NCBI GenBank assembly: GCA_964542425.1
Contig: CAZIUB010000008.1
Location: 4,288 to 68,287, forward strand
DNA: 64,000 nucleotides
From: Dongia_A sp964542425
GTDB lineage: Bacteria; Pseudomonadota; Alphaproteobacteria; Dongiales; Dongiaceae
Direction: 5' to 3'
The stretch's first letter is position 1. The number at the start of each line of letters is the position of its first letter. Below are positions 50,363-58,877 of the stretch, one piece after another. The translations under genes were made by a program, and so were the position numbers. The notes beneath the pieces were generated by a model, which saw only the letters and a program-made list of their open reading frames with translations, was not told where the DNA came from and made no database searches.

Positions 50363-51967
50363 CAGGAGGCGATAGGCCTCCGGAGTGTCGACATCCAGGA
50401 ACACGCCCGCATCCTCGATCTCGACCTCCACTACCTGGTCGCCATGCTCGCCGATCAGGTGCCTGGCGCCGACATCGCCGGAAAGTGCCGCGATCTCGGC
50501 GAAAAAACGACGATCCAAAAGCACCGGATTGCCCCGCTTGCCGTGATGGACGGGAACCACGATCGACCTTCCCTCCAGGGGCTTATAGGCGTCGATCAGG
50601 CGGCGCAGCGTTCCCGGCCCGACCCTTGGCATGTCGCCCAGCATCACCAGCGCGGCGTCGGTTCCGGGCGGGAGAGCCGCGATCCCGGCCTTGAGCGAGG
50701 CGCTCATGCCGGCGGCGAAATCCTCGGCGAGCGCGATGCGGATCTTGCGGCCCGACAGCGCCTGACGGAGCGCACCGGCCTGATGGCCAAGGACCACGAT
50801 CACCTCCGCCACACCCGCCTCGATCGCGTGATCGATGCTTCGCGCGATGATTGGCCGCCCCGAATCGTCCAGCAGCAGCTTGTTCTCGCCCATGCGGCTG
50901 GATTTTCCGGCGGCCAGCACGATCGCGGCCACGCGTGGGCCGCGCGCCGTCGCCGCCCTTTCGCCCCCTTCGCGCGGCTGCGGCCGGGTTGGAATCTCCA
51001 TCAGCAACCCGCCCACGCCCATCGCCCTCAAATCGGCGGCCTCGACCGGAAGATCCGCCATCAACCGCTGCATGACCCAGTCGCAACCGTTCGCCTTGGG
51101 CGAACGCGCGCAGCCCGGCAATCCCAGGACCGGCACCTGCCCGATCCGCGCCAACAGGATCAAGTTCCCCGGATCGACCGGCATGCCGAATTGAATGATC
51201 TCGCCGCCAGATTCCAGAATGGCGGCCGGAATCACGTCGCGCCGGTCGGTGATCGCGGAGGCCCCCATGACCAGGATCATGCCGGCCCCGGTATCCTTGG
51301 CGCGGCGAATGGTTTGGCTCAGGGCGAGGATCTCGTGCGGGCAGCGTGTCTCCCGCGCCTTTGCGCAATTCATCGCGGCCAGGCGCCGGTTGGTGATTTC
51401 GACGGTCTTGTCGGCGACGCTTGCTTTCAAGGTCGGCAGCATGGTTTGCACCAGCGCGACTTCTCGCGGGCGAAAGGGCGATAGCCGGAACGCCGGCGTT
51501 TCGCCCGCCGCCGCCGCGACCCCGCGCGCGAGCGCCGCCTCGGGCACCGCGAACGGAATGATCTTGACCGTGGCCACCATTTGCCCCGAAGCGACCGCGC
51601 TCCAGTCCGGCAGGCTGGCCACCGTCACCGCCTCGTCGATGGCATTGATCGCATCGATTCGGGCCTTGTCGATGCGGATCACGCCGGCGGATTGCGCGAA
51701 CAGATTGACCCGCCCGGTGAACGGCGGATCGACCCTTAGGGCCGGTGCCGCCAGCGCCTCGGCCAGGCGCAGGGCGGCTTGATCCTCGGCCACGTCGCCT
51801 GGCCCCATCCTGGCCACCATGACGCGGGCGATGCCGGCGGCCCGCAATGACGCGATCTCTTCCTCGCCCAGGATCCGTCCCTTTTTCAGCACACCGCCGG
51901 TGATTGCCACCGCATGGGCCAGGAACGCCCCCTTGCAATCTCCGATCGGCAATTCGTCGAAGATCAT
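50339..51967 (-). CDS. Molybdopterin-binding / MobA-like nucleotidyltransferase fusion
   Basis: A 542-residue two-domain protein. The N-terminal ~330 residues are molybdopterin-binding, MoeA/CinA-like (LPIGDCKGAFLAHAVAITGG near the start; GMILVMGASAITDRRDVIPA later). The C-terminal ~200 are a MobA-like transferase: RVAAIVLAAGKSSRMGENKL, VIVVLGHQAGAL and ALVMLGDMPRVGP. Together they suit molybdopterin cytosine dinucleotide synthesis (MocA-like) for xanthine dehydrogenase/CO dehydrogenase-type enzymes. The start at 51967 overlaps xdhC. The last eight residues come from repeat DH12. Confidence 0.85.
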   Translation of the reverse strand: MIFDELPIGDCKGAFLAHAVAITGGVLKKGRILGEEEIASLRAAGIARVMVARMGPGDVAEDQAALRLAEALAAPALRVDPPFTGRVNLFAQSAGVIRIDKARIDAINAIDEAVTVASLPDWSAVASGQMVATVKIIPFAVPEAALARGVAAAAGETPAFRLSPFRPREVALVQTMLPTLKASVADKTVEITNRRLAAMNCAKARETRCPHEILALSQTIRRAKDTGAGMILVMGASAITDRRDVIPAAILESGGEIIQFGMPVDPGNLILLARIGQVPVLGLPGCARSPKANGCDWVMQRLMADLPVEAADLRAMGVGGLLMEIPTRPQPREGGERAATARGPRVAAIVLAAGKSSRMGENKLLLDDSGRPIIARSIDHAIEAGVAEVIVVLGHQAGALRQALSGRKIRIALAEDFAAGMSASLKAGIAALPPGTDAALVMLGDMPRVGPGTLRRLIDAYKPLEGRSIVVPVHHGKRGNPVLLDRRFFAEIAALSGDVGARHLIGEHGDQVVEVEIEDAGVFLDVDTPEAYRLLVPAVADE

Positions 51968-52665
51968 GGCCGGCGTTTTCCGTGGCGCTTGACGGTCATC
52001 TCGGCCAGCACCGAAAGCGCGATCTCGGCCGGCGATCTGGCGCCGACATCGATTCCGGCCGGGCCGTGGATACGGGCCAAATCGGTTTCGGTGAATCCGG
52101 CCCGGCCCAACCGCTCGAGCCTTGCCGCATGGGTCTTCCTGCTGCCAAGCGCGCCGACATAAAACGCTTCCGATCGCAGGGCGGCGATCAGCGCCGGGTC
52201 GTCCAGTTTGGGGTCGTGGGTCAATGTCACCACCGCACTGCGCCGATCGGGAGCGAGCCTCGCCATCGCTTCGTCCGGCCAATCGTGGCTGAGTTCGGCG
52301 CCCGGAAACCGCTCCTGGCTGGCAAAGGCCCGGCGCGGGTCGACGACACTCACCCGATAGCCGAGAATCTCGGCCATCGGCGCCAGCGCCTGGGTGATGT
52401 GAACCGCGCCGACGATCAGCAGGCGTGGCGCCGGCACGAAGCATTGCACGAACAGGCGGCCAATTTCGGTCTCGATCTCGCCGGAACGATCTTCGGCCAG
52501 GGAAGCGCGGATGGAAGCCAACACTTCTTGCGTCAATCCCGTCGCGGAATCATCGCCCTTTTCCGCCACGATGACTTGCGTGCCATTCTCCAAGTCCCTC
52601 ACCAGCGCCACCGGCTGGCGCTGGGCGCGCGCGCCTAGGATGCGCTCGATGTCGGTTATCCTCAT
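51964..52665 (-). CDS. XdhC family protein, Rossmann-domain half
   Basis: A 233-residue protein of the XdhC/CoxI maturation family. The C-terminal Rossmann domain is clear: RLLIVGAVHITQALAPMAEI (an HxTQ-type cofactor motif), VVDPRRAFASQERFPGAE, TLTHDPKLDDPALIAAL and YVGALGSRKTHAARLERLG. XdhC helps insert the sulfurated molybdenum cofactor into apo-enzymes. It overlaps both its neighbours by 4 bp (ATGA-type junctions). Confidence 0.88.
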   Translation of the reverse strand: MRITDIERILGARAQRQPVALVRDLENGTQVIVAEKGDDSATGLTQEVLASIRASLAEDRSGEIETEIGRLFVQCFVPAPRLLIVGAVHITQALAPMAEILGYRVSVVDPRRAFASQERFPGAELSHDWPDEAMARLAPDRRSAVVTLTHDPKLDDPALIAALRSEAFYVGALGSRKTHAARLERLGRAGFTETDLARIHGPAGIDVGARSPAEIALSVLAEMTVKRHGKRRP

Positions 52666-52988
52666 TCGACGCGCTCGACATAGATCTGTAGCTTGCCCCC
52701 GCAGGCCAGGCCCACTTCCCAGGCCTGTTCGTTGCTGACCCCGTAATCGAGAAGCCTGGGTTTGCCATCGGCGATCACGTCCTGGGCCTCGGTCACCACG
52801 GCGCCTTCGACGCAGCCCCCGGAGACCGACCCCAGCATGCCGCCCTTGTCATCGATCGCCAATTGGCTGCCGACGGGCCGGGGCGAAGAACCCCAGGTCG
52901 CCACCACGGTCGCAAGGGCGACCCCGCGCCCCTCCCGCTTCCAGGCCAGCGCTCGCGCCAGCACATCCTCCGCCTCGGTCTTGGACAT
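52662..52988 (-). CDS. XdhC/CoxI N-terminal-domain protein
   Basis: A 108-residue protein corresponding to the N-terminal XdhC/CoxI domain: ALATVVATWGSSPRPVGSQL, GSVSGGCVEGAVV with a conserved Gly-Gly-Cys, and VGLACGGKLQIYVERV. In many bacteria both halves are one protein; here they are two coupled genes. The start is set at 52988 (SKTEAEDVLARALAWK follows). A longer frame to 53090 overlaps the coxE end. Confidence 0.85.
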   Translation of the reverse strand: MSKTEAEDVLARALAWKREGRGVALATVVATWGSSPRPVGSQLAIDDKGGMLGSVSGGCVEGAVVTEAQDVIADGKPRLLDYGVSNEQAWEVGLACGGKLQIYVERVE

Positions 52989-53001
52989 GGGCTTCTCCGG
53001 G

Positions 53002-54213
53002 TTAAGATTGGGCTCGGTGGGCGATTTCGCCCAGGGCCGTGGCCAGATCCTGCATCGATTGCAGATTATGGATCGACCGGAAATCGTCAACGTGCTTGAT
53101 CATGATCTTGGGTCCGAGCGCGATCGGCTCATATCGCTCGAAACGCAGCAGCGGATTGAGCCAGATCAGCCGCCGGCAGGATTTGTGCAGGCGTTCCATC
53201 TGTTCTTCTATTCCGCTCGCACCCTCGCGGTCGAGCCCATCGGTGATCAACAGCACCACCGCCCCCTGGCCGAGGACCCGGCGCGACCAGCGGTGGTTGA
53301 ATTCGTCCAGGCAATGGCCGATACGCGTGCCCCCTGACCAATCGGGCACCGCCTTGGCAACCAAATCCACCGCCAGATCGACGTCGCGATGGCGCAATTG
53401 CCGCGTGATGTTGGTCAGTCGGGTTCCAAACAGGAAAGTATGTACCCGGTCGCGGTCATTGGTCAGCGCGTGGACGAAATGCAAGGCCAGGCGAGAATAG
53501 CGGCTCATCGATCCCGAGATGTCGCACAGGATTACCAAGGGCGGCCGGCGCCGGCGTGGGCTACGGAATTTGAGCGGCAGCGCCGCCGGATCGCCCAGCC
53601 CGGCGCGCAAGGTCGCGCGCATGTCCACCCTGCGGCCCCGTGGATCGGTGCGGAACCGTCGGGTCCTGATTTCGCCGAGCGGCAGGCGCAATGCGTGGAT
53701 GACCTTCTTGACGATTGCCAGTTCCGCGATCGACATCCGGTCGAAATCCATCGTTTGCAAGGTCTCGCGGTTGGAGTAGGTGAGGGTGGCGTCGATTTCG
53801 ATCTTCTCCCGATCGGCGGTGGGGGCCTCGGCCTCGTCACCGCGCCGCCCGGCCGAGAGCGCCTCGGCCACTCGCGGCGATATCTCGCGGTCCTTATCCT
53901 GATCGACTTCGTCGCCGCGAAATTGCGGCAGCAGTATCGACATCATCCGTTGCAGGAATTGGGGGTTGCGCCAGAAGATGTGGAATGCCTGGTCGAAAAT
54001 CTCCCGCTGCTCGCGGCGCTGCACGAAGACCGCATGCAGGGTCCAATAGAGATCGTCCCGGCCGCCGATGCCCACGACCCGGACCGCCTCGACCGCGCGG
54101 ATGGCGGTGCCGGGCCCGACCGGAAGCCCGGCCGCCCTGAGCGCGCGTGCGAACAACATGATGTTCTCGGCCAGGCGGCCGGCGCTGACGGTGGCTGCTG
54201 GATGATTGGGCAT
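53002..54213 (-). CDS. CoxE-like von Willebrand factor A domain protein
   Basis: A 403-residue VWA protein that works with a MoxR ATPase in maturation of molybdenum hydroxylases such as CO dehydrogenase. The N-terminal half is helical (AGLPVGPGTAIRAVEAVRVV). The VWA domain begins near residue 225: LVILCDISGSMSRYSRLALH (MIDAS DxSxS), WSGGTRIGHCLDEFN (Thr of MIDAS) and LLITDGLDREG. The start ATG overlaps the vsr stop (TAATG). Its natural partner moxR is 3.4 kb upstream, split off by the restriction island. Confidence 0.88.
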   Translation of the reverse strand: MPNHPAATVSAGRLAENIMLFARALRAAGLPVGPGTAIRAVEAVRVVGIGGRDDLYWTLHAVFVQRREQREIFDQAFHIFWRNPQFLQRMMSILLPQFRGDEVDQDKDREISPRVAEALSAGRRGDEAEAPTADREKIEIDATLTYSNRETLQTMDFDRMSIAELAIVKKVIHALRLPLGEIRTRRFRTDPRGRRVDMRATLRAGLGDPAALPLKFRSPRRRRPPLVILCDISGSMSRYSRLALHFVHALTNDRDRVHTFLFGTRLTNITRQLRHRDVDLAVDLVAKAVPDWSGGTRIGHCLDEFNHRWSRRVLGQGAVVLLITDGLDREGASGIEEQMERLHKSCRRLIWLNPLLRFERYEPIALGPKIMIKHVDDFRSIHNLQSMQDLATALGEIAHRAQS

Positions 54214-54716
54214 TATGACGCCGCCGGTGCGCGTCGACGGGCACGATTCTTTGGCGTCATGTGCCGAATTTCGTGAACGCCTGGGGCAAGTTTAGACTGT
54301 TCCCCGCTACCTAAAAAACGGCGAACCCGTCTTTCGGTCGCTGTGGAATTTCTTGTTTCACACTCCCAGATCACTAGTACGCGCCATCCCAGGGTGGTAA
54401 GTGCTCTCCTGTTTTTCAAATCTCGCGTCACATTGCGTTGAAGTTTTGGAAGCCAATAGCCCAGCCTCGACTTCGGGAGTCGTGCTTTGCAGTCGGCTGC
54501 GGCATGCTGGTGCCAGAAACAACCATGCACAAAAATAACAGCGCGCCTCCCGGAAAACACGAGATCTGGCTTGCCAGGAAGGTCAGTGCGGTGCAATCGG
54601 AACCTGTATCCGAGCCGATGTGCGATCGTTCTGACGCTAATCTCGGGGTTCGTGTCCTTGCTCCGGATCGCTGCCATTATTTCGCTTCGCCGGTGGCGCG
54701 TGAAGGTGTCCATCAC
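54213..54716 (-). CDS. vsr: Very short patch repair endonuclease (Vsr)
   Basis: Vsr nicks T:G mismatches created by deamination of 5-methylcytosine, so it accompanies Dcm-type methylases. The 167-residue product has RSKDTNPEISVRTIAHRLGY, RFRLHRTDLPGKPDLVF with the metal-binding Asp, IFVHGCFWHQH with its zinc ligands, and the C-terminal WRVLVIWECE. The family is about 140 residues, so the tail (EIRHMTPKNRARRRAPAAS) is extra and may be read-through into former upstream coxE sequence. Its stop shares a base with the coxE ATG. Confidence 0.9.
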   Translation of the reverse strand: MMDTFTRHRRSEIMAAIRSKDTNPEISVRTIAHRLGYRFRLHRTDLPGKPDLVFSGRRAVIFVHGCFWHQHAAADCKARLPKSRLGYWLPKLQRNVTRDLKNRRALTTLGWRVLVIWECETRNSTATERRVRRFLGSGEQSKLAPGVHEIRHMTPKNRARRRAPAAS

Positions 54717-55714
54717 TCTTTGAAGTAATGATTGCCAGATTTTCTAAGCTCATAGAGAAGCTCTTCAACATGCATCCAAGGGCGCTTCGCATGTATGATG
54801 TCGTGGCAGTTTGGGCAGACCATTGCTAGGTCTTCTGCTGTCGTTTGTGAATCAGGGACCAACTCCGCTACAGGGGTGCGGTGGTGTGCTTGGATGCGAT
54901 CCCGCCCACGGTCGCCGTAAAAGAAAACCGGATCAAATCCACAGCATTCACAAAATACGCGCTCGTGCTTCAACTTAAACGCTGCCTTTGCCTTCTTCAC
55001 AAATACACGATCGCGCTCACGGTAGGAATGGAGTCGAGTTAGAATTCGCCCCTCTTTGCCCTTGATATCCTCTTCCAGAATAGTTGGCGGGAGTCTCTCG
55101 ATGATGCTTAGCGGCGCAGCATTGGTCTCGCCAAATTCAGTTGTCTCGAGCGCAATTATCTGGTCCGCTGCTTTTCGGATATCGATGTTGTTCGTTCCTG
55201 CGGCGACAGCCTTTTGGTGCGATAGTAAGGCCGCCGCCAAGTCCGGATGGTGTGCGGCCAACTTAGGAAAATCAGCGATGTCATTGGCTAGATTTTTGAG
55301 CCTTGTAACAAAGTCAAAGGTCCTGTTCGAGTGGAGGATTTTTGCGGTGAGCGGTTTAAGAACTACCGAAGCGCCGTCATCGGAGATTATTTCGAACTCC
55401 ATTTCCGAGACAATGAAGCCCTTATTTCGCAGAGGCCAAATCACAGTTCCGCTCGTGTCTTCTCGCGCCGGGTCCGGGAGGCGGGCCAGAGCCATCACAA
55501 GCGGGATCAGATGAAGCTTATTGCGATTATTTGGTTCAAGCTTTCTTAGGCGCGGTTTTCCTTGACTAACGGTACCGGCGACCTCCGCCGGAATTTCTGC
55601 CCCAAGACGCTCCATTCGCACGACTATTTGGCGACCCACAAGGGCTTGGGCAGGGACGGCCTCCCATTCCCCACGGCCACCAGAGGGCCGCCACCGCACA
55701 ACGCATTTTGTCAC
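54713..55714 (-). CDS. HNH endonuclease (likely type II restriction enzyme)
   Basis: A 333-residue protein. The N-terminal part reads KCVVRWRPSGGRGEWEAVPA and AEVAGTVSQGKPRLRKLEP. The C-terminal HNH nuclease (about 255-320) has CECCGFDPVFFYGDRGRDRI, QAHHRTPVAEL, VCPNCHDIIH: two Cys pairs, His-His and a final Asn-Cys-His. The start is set at GTG 55714 because the homologous N-terminus begins there; a longer frame to 55867 is possible. It is divergent from the cytosine methylase, and its stop overlaps vsr (GTGA). GC is low. It is most likely the restriction partner. Confidence 0.8.
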   Translation of the reverse strand: MTKCVVRWRPSGGRGEWEAVPAQALVGRQIVVRMERLGAEIPAEVAGTVSQGKPRLRKLEPNNRNKLHLIPLVMALARLPDPAREDTSGTVIWPLRNKGFIVSEMEFEIISDDGASVVLKPLTAKILHSNRTFDFVTRLKNLANDIADFPKLAAHHPDLAAALLSHQKAVAAGTNNIDIRKAADQIIALETTEFGETNAAPLSIIERLPPTILEEDIKGKEGRILTRLHSYRERDRVFVKKAKAAFKLKHERVFCECCGFDPVFFYGDRGRDRIQAHHRTPVAELVPDSQTTAEDLAMVCPNCHDIIHAKRPWMHVEELLYELRKSGNHYFKE

Positions 55715-55883
55715 TTTACGCGGCCTCTTGTTCGCGCTATGTTCCAAATCAAGTTTCGCGTTAGGATACGGGCCAAACAATGCGCAAACAAGGTCACGGC
55801 TGGCAAGAGTTGACGAAGTAGTGCTGTGCGCGGCATATATGTTGGGAATTGCGCTGAGCGAACACAAGATTTAGGGGGTAGGT

Positions 55884-56864
55884 TTGAGGTGGAAAGTAGC
55901 TTCGTTCTTCACCGGAATTGGTGGATTGGACCTAGGACTTGAGCGGGCAGGATTTAGTACAGTATTTCAGTGTGAGATCAAACCCTTTTGCCTCGATATC
56001 CTCGCGCAGCACTGGCCCAACATCCCACGAGTGAACGACATAAGGACGCTCAGCCATGAAGACATCCCCCATTCCGATGTTTGGGCAGCAGGATTCCCGT
56101 GTCAGGACCTCAGTCTTGCGAGAATGGGGACGCGATCTGGGCTTCGCGGTGGGCAATCTGGACTGTTTCACGAGTTTGTGCGGCTTGTTAGAGGCGGCGT
56201 GCCAAGAGCCATTGTCCTCGAAAACGTGCATGGCCTTCTCTCTAGCCACAGAGGACGAGACTTCGCGGTCGTACTCAAGGCGTTGGACGAACTCGGGTAT
56301 GGCGTGGCGTGGCGTGTGCTTAACAGCAAGGACTTCGGAGTCCCCCAGCAACGTCGTCGAGTCTACGTTGTTGCCGTGCATCGAGACCCAGCAAGTGCCT
56401 CAGAAGTACTTTTTGAGCCCGAATGCGGCGGTTGGAATCCTTCGAAGGGTGGACCGGATGGGCAGAAACCTGCCTCCCTCTTTCAGACGATCATTGGAAA
56501 TACTCGCAGGGGACCCCTCGTCAAAAGCATAGCTCACTGCGTTTATGCGGAATCTGCCAGGCACACCGGCACCGACTGGTCGCGGAACTATGTCTGGTAC
56601 CCAAATGGTCGGGTTCGGCGCTTTACGGCCATTGAAGTTGAAAGGGTTCAAGGGTTCCGAGATGATTGGACTCGTCCTACGCAAATTGACTCCTCTGCGT
56701 CCGATCGGATTGACAGCCTCCGCTACCACGCCGTGGGCAATGCTGTCACGCCTCAGGTCGCCGAGTGGCTAGGTTGCCGTCTTGCGGCCGCCCTCTCGAA
56801 AGCTCAAGTTGAATGTCTTCGGGGAATGACCCGAAAAACTTCGACTGTTGCCGCAGTGGCGTAG
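55884..56864 (+). CDS. DNA (cytosine-5-)-methyltransferase
   Basis: A 326-residue C5 methylase, starting at TTG after GGGGGTAGG. Motif I is FFTGIGGLDLGLERAGF, motif IV with the catalytic Cys is AAGFPCQDLS, motif VI is IVLENVHGL, motif VIII is PQQRRRVYVVAV, a variable target-recognition region covers about 190-250, and motifs IX-X include RRFTAIEVERVQGF and YHAVGNAVTPQVAEW. The target sequence cannot be read from the gene. Lower GC and divergent orientation from the HNH gene indicate a horizontally acquired type II system. Confidence 0.93.
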   Translation: MRWKVASFFTGIGGLDLGLERAGFSTVFQCEIKPFCLDILAQHWPNIPRVNDIRTLSHEDIPHSDVWAAGFPCQDLSLARMGTRSGLRGGQSGLFHEFVRLVRGGVPRAIVLENVHGLLSSHRGRDFAVVLKALDELGYGVAWRVLNSKDFGVPQQRRRVYVVAVHRDPASASEVLFEPECGGWNPSKGGPDGQKPASLFQTIIGNTRRGPLVKSIAHCVYAESARHTGTDWSRNYVWYPNGRVRRFTAIEVERVQGFRDDWTRPTQIDSSASDRIDSLRYHAVGNAVTPQVAEWLGCRLAAALSKAQVECLRGMTRKTSTVAAVA

Positions 56865-57123
56865 CTTGCTTGGCGGCTATAGTTCAAGTTGATTTCCGCT
56901 AGCTCTTTGCCGCTGTGGCGCCACGCCCGCTGAAGGGCGGTACTTTCGCCATATCGAATCGCCTTGGCCGCGCGCGCGAATACGGGTCGCTCGTTGATGT
57001 CCTTGATGCGATAAGATTGACATACGCGATACTCTTTTTCGACCAAGTTCTCGACCGGCTCGATCCAATTGTGCTTGAAAAGTTCCCAAACCGGGCAAAG
57101 GGAATAGAGCTTCCCGCGCCGAT

Positions 57124-57405
57124 CTACGTCTTTATCTTTATATCTTCATCGGGCTCTGGTCGCCTCAGCCCATAGGCGGCGTCCAAATTCATCCAATAGA
57201 GCGGGTCGCCGTCGCCAAAGGCCGCCGACAGGCCGCGCGCTGTTTCGGGAGTGATCTGCTTCTTTCCGGCGACAAGCTCATTGATGAGCCGCAAGGGCCT
57301 GTCCATGATCTGGGCGAGATCTCCCTGCGTCCATCCGCGCGCCTCCAGCTCCTCGCGGATGAATTCCCCCAGCGCGAAAACCTCCGCTGGTACCCGAGTG
57401 GACAT
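57124..57405 (-). CDS. higA: HigA-family antitoxin
   Basis: A 93-residue helix-turn-helix antitoxin of the HigA/VapI type. From the ATG at 57405 (GAAGGA upstream): AEVFALGEFIREELEARGW, TQGDLAQIMDRPLRLINELV (the HTH), AGKKQITPETARGLSAAFGD and a terminal DPLYWMNLDAAYGLRRPEP. A start at 57450 overlaps the higB remnant, so 57405 is favoured. The toxin gene upstream is truncated, making this an orphan antitoxin. Confidence 0.85.
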   Translation of the reverse strand: MSTRVPAEVFALGEFIREELEARGWTQGDLAQIMDRPLRLINELVAGKKQITPETARGLSAAFGDGDPLYWMNLDAAYGLRRPEPDEDIKIKT

Positions 57406-57421
57406 CCGCTGTCCGTCCTTC

Positions 57422-57544
57422 TCAGTGGTAATTGACGATTTCGACGACATGAACGGTCTTCCTTGGTGCTTTTCCGCGCAGTTCGAGAACTAGCCGCCAT
57501 TGGTCATCGAACTGCATGGGGCATATTGGCTGGCGCGATTGCCC
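57422..57544 (-). pseudogene. higB: HigB toxin remnant (C-terminal 40 residues)
   Basis: After a TAG at 57545-57547 the minus strand encodes RQPICPMQFDDQWRLVLELR, then GKAPRKTVHVVEIVNYH and a stop. This matches the C-terminus of RelE/HigB toxins (NDQWRL ... VEIVDYH). The N-terminal half is absent: the sequence upstream is the moxR end. The stop lies 16 bp before higA. It is probably inactive. Confidence 0.75.
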
Positions 57545-57581
57545 CTATTCGCCCAATACGCGCCCGATATTCCGCCGCTCT

Positions 57582-58499
57582 TCAGCTTCGTGCGAGCGCC
57601 ATCTCGGCCCGCACCTCCTCGAGAATCTTGGCCGCCTCGCTGCCGCGGATGCGGGCGATGTCGTCCTGATACTTGAGGAGTGCCCCCAGTGAATTATCGA
57701 TGGCCTCGGGTGCGAGTGCCACTTGATCCAGCTGCACCAAGGCATCCGTCCAGTCGATGGTCTCGGCCACGCCCGGCAGCTTGAAAAGGTCGCGACCGCG
57801 CAGCCGCTGCACGAAGGCCACCACTTCGCGCGACAAATCGAGGCCTGCCGCCGGCAGTTTGGCGCGCAGAATTTCGAGTTCGCGCGTGGCGTCCGGATAA
57901 TCCACCCAATAATAGAAACAGCGGCGCTTCAGCGCGTCGTGAATTTCGCGGGTCCGGTTCGACGTGATGACGACGATCGGCGGCTCCTTGGCCCTGACCA
58001 CGCCGAATTCCGGGATCGTCACTTGAAAATCCGACAACAACTCCAGCAGAAAGGCCTCGAACGGTTCGTCGGTGCGGTCCAACTCGTCGATCAGCAGCAC
58101 CGGCGATCCACCGGGCCCCGATTCCAGTGCCTGGAGGAGCGGGCGCTTGATCAGGAAGCGTTCGGAGAAAATGTCGGCGGCGATGCGCTCCATGGAATCG
58201 ATATGCGCCGCCTCCGAGAGCCTGATCTCCAGCATCTGGCGCGAGTAATCCCACTCATAGACCGCGCTGGCCACGTCCAGGCCCTCGTAGCATTGCAGGC
58301 GCACCAGTTGCCGATCGAGGGTCGCGGCCAGGACCTTGGCGATCTCGGTCTTGCCGACCCCCGCCTCGCCCTCCAGAAACAGGGGCCGTTGCAGGCGCAT
58401 GGAAAGGAACACCGCCGTCGCCAGGCTACGATCCGCGATATAGGAGCCGCGCGCCAACATCGCGACGGTTGCATCGATGTCGGGTGGCGGCGCGGTCAT
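57582..58499 (-). CDS. MoxR-type AAA ATPase (CoxD-like)
   Basis: A 305-residue AAA+ ATPase. Walker A is PLFLEGEAGVGKTEIAKVL (residues 39-57), Walker B is PVLLIDELDRTDEPFEAFLL, sensor 1 is IVVITSNRTREIHDALKRR, followed by FYYWVDYPDATRELEI. MoxR proteins pair with VWA proteins such as CoxE to insert metal cofactors. The coxE gene is separated by about 3.4 kb of restriction and toxin-antitoxin genes, which looks like insertion into an ancestral coxD-coxE operon. Confidence 0.9.
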   Translation of the reverse strand: MTAPPPDIDATVAMLARGSYIADRSLATAVFLSMRLQRPLFLEGEAGVGKTEIAKVLAATLDRQLVRLQCYEGLDVASAVYEWDYSRQMLEIRLSEAAHIDSMERIAADIFSERFLIKRPLLQALESGPGGSPVLLIDELDRTDEPFEAFLLELLSDFQVTIPEFGVVRAKEPPIVVITSNRTREIHDALKRRCFYYWVDYPDATRELEILRAKLPAAGLDLSREVVAFVQRLRGRDLFKLPGVAETIDWTDALVQLDQVALAPEAIDNSLGALLKYQDDIARIRGSEAAKILEEVRAEMALARS

Positions 58500-58512
58500 C
58501 GGGTTGGGGTTT

Positions 58513-58869
58513 TCAGCGCTGAATCCAGCTCCCGGAGGAATCCATGTAATACCAGCCCGGCTGGAGCTTTTGTGAAATCAGCTTCTCCGCCGTGACCGCG
58601 CCGACCTGCTCGATCGGAACACCTTGCTCGGCGGCGAGCGATTCGTACTTGGCCCGGCGCTGGGCGTTGACCTGGTCGATGAGCGCCTGCACATCGGCCG
58701 GCGCGCTGGCATCGACCAGGCCCACATAGCCGTCCGGCATCTCGCCGACATAGCCGGCGGCGCGCGCGTCGTCGAGCGGCGAGGCGCTGGCCGGCGCCGG
58801 TCCGACGACCAACACGAGCGCCAGCGCCAGGCCGGTCAACAGGGCTCTCATTTTGGTGATGGGTGACAT
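58513..58869 (-). CDS. ydbL: YdbL family protein (DUF1318)
   Basis: A 118-residue secreted protein. The signal peptide is ALLTGLALALVLVVGPAPAS (cleavage near ASA-SPL). The mature domain has LDDARAAGYVGEMPDGYVGL, VNAQRRAKYESLAAEQGVPI and the C-terminal KLISQKLQPGWYYMDSSGSW signature. YdbL is encoded with YnbE and YdbH and may control their assembly. The start could also be 58851. Confidence 0.9.
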   Translation of the reverse strand: MSPITKMRALLTGLALALVLVVGPAPASASPLDDARAAGYVGEMPDGYVGLVDASAPADVQALIDQVNAQRRAKYESLAAEQGVPIEQVGAVTAEKLISQKLQPGWYYMDSSGSWIQR

Positions 58870-58877
58870 GCCAATCC

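Noticed and set aside
56804..57175. Small open frames between the methylase and higA (minus 56804-57046; plus 56915-57175)
   Set aside because: Neither has a convincing ribosome site or a recognisable domain, and one overlaps the methylase 3' end. I see no supported gene in 56865-57123, though a short unknown gene cannot be excluded.
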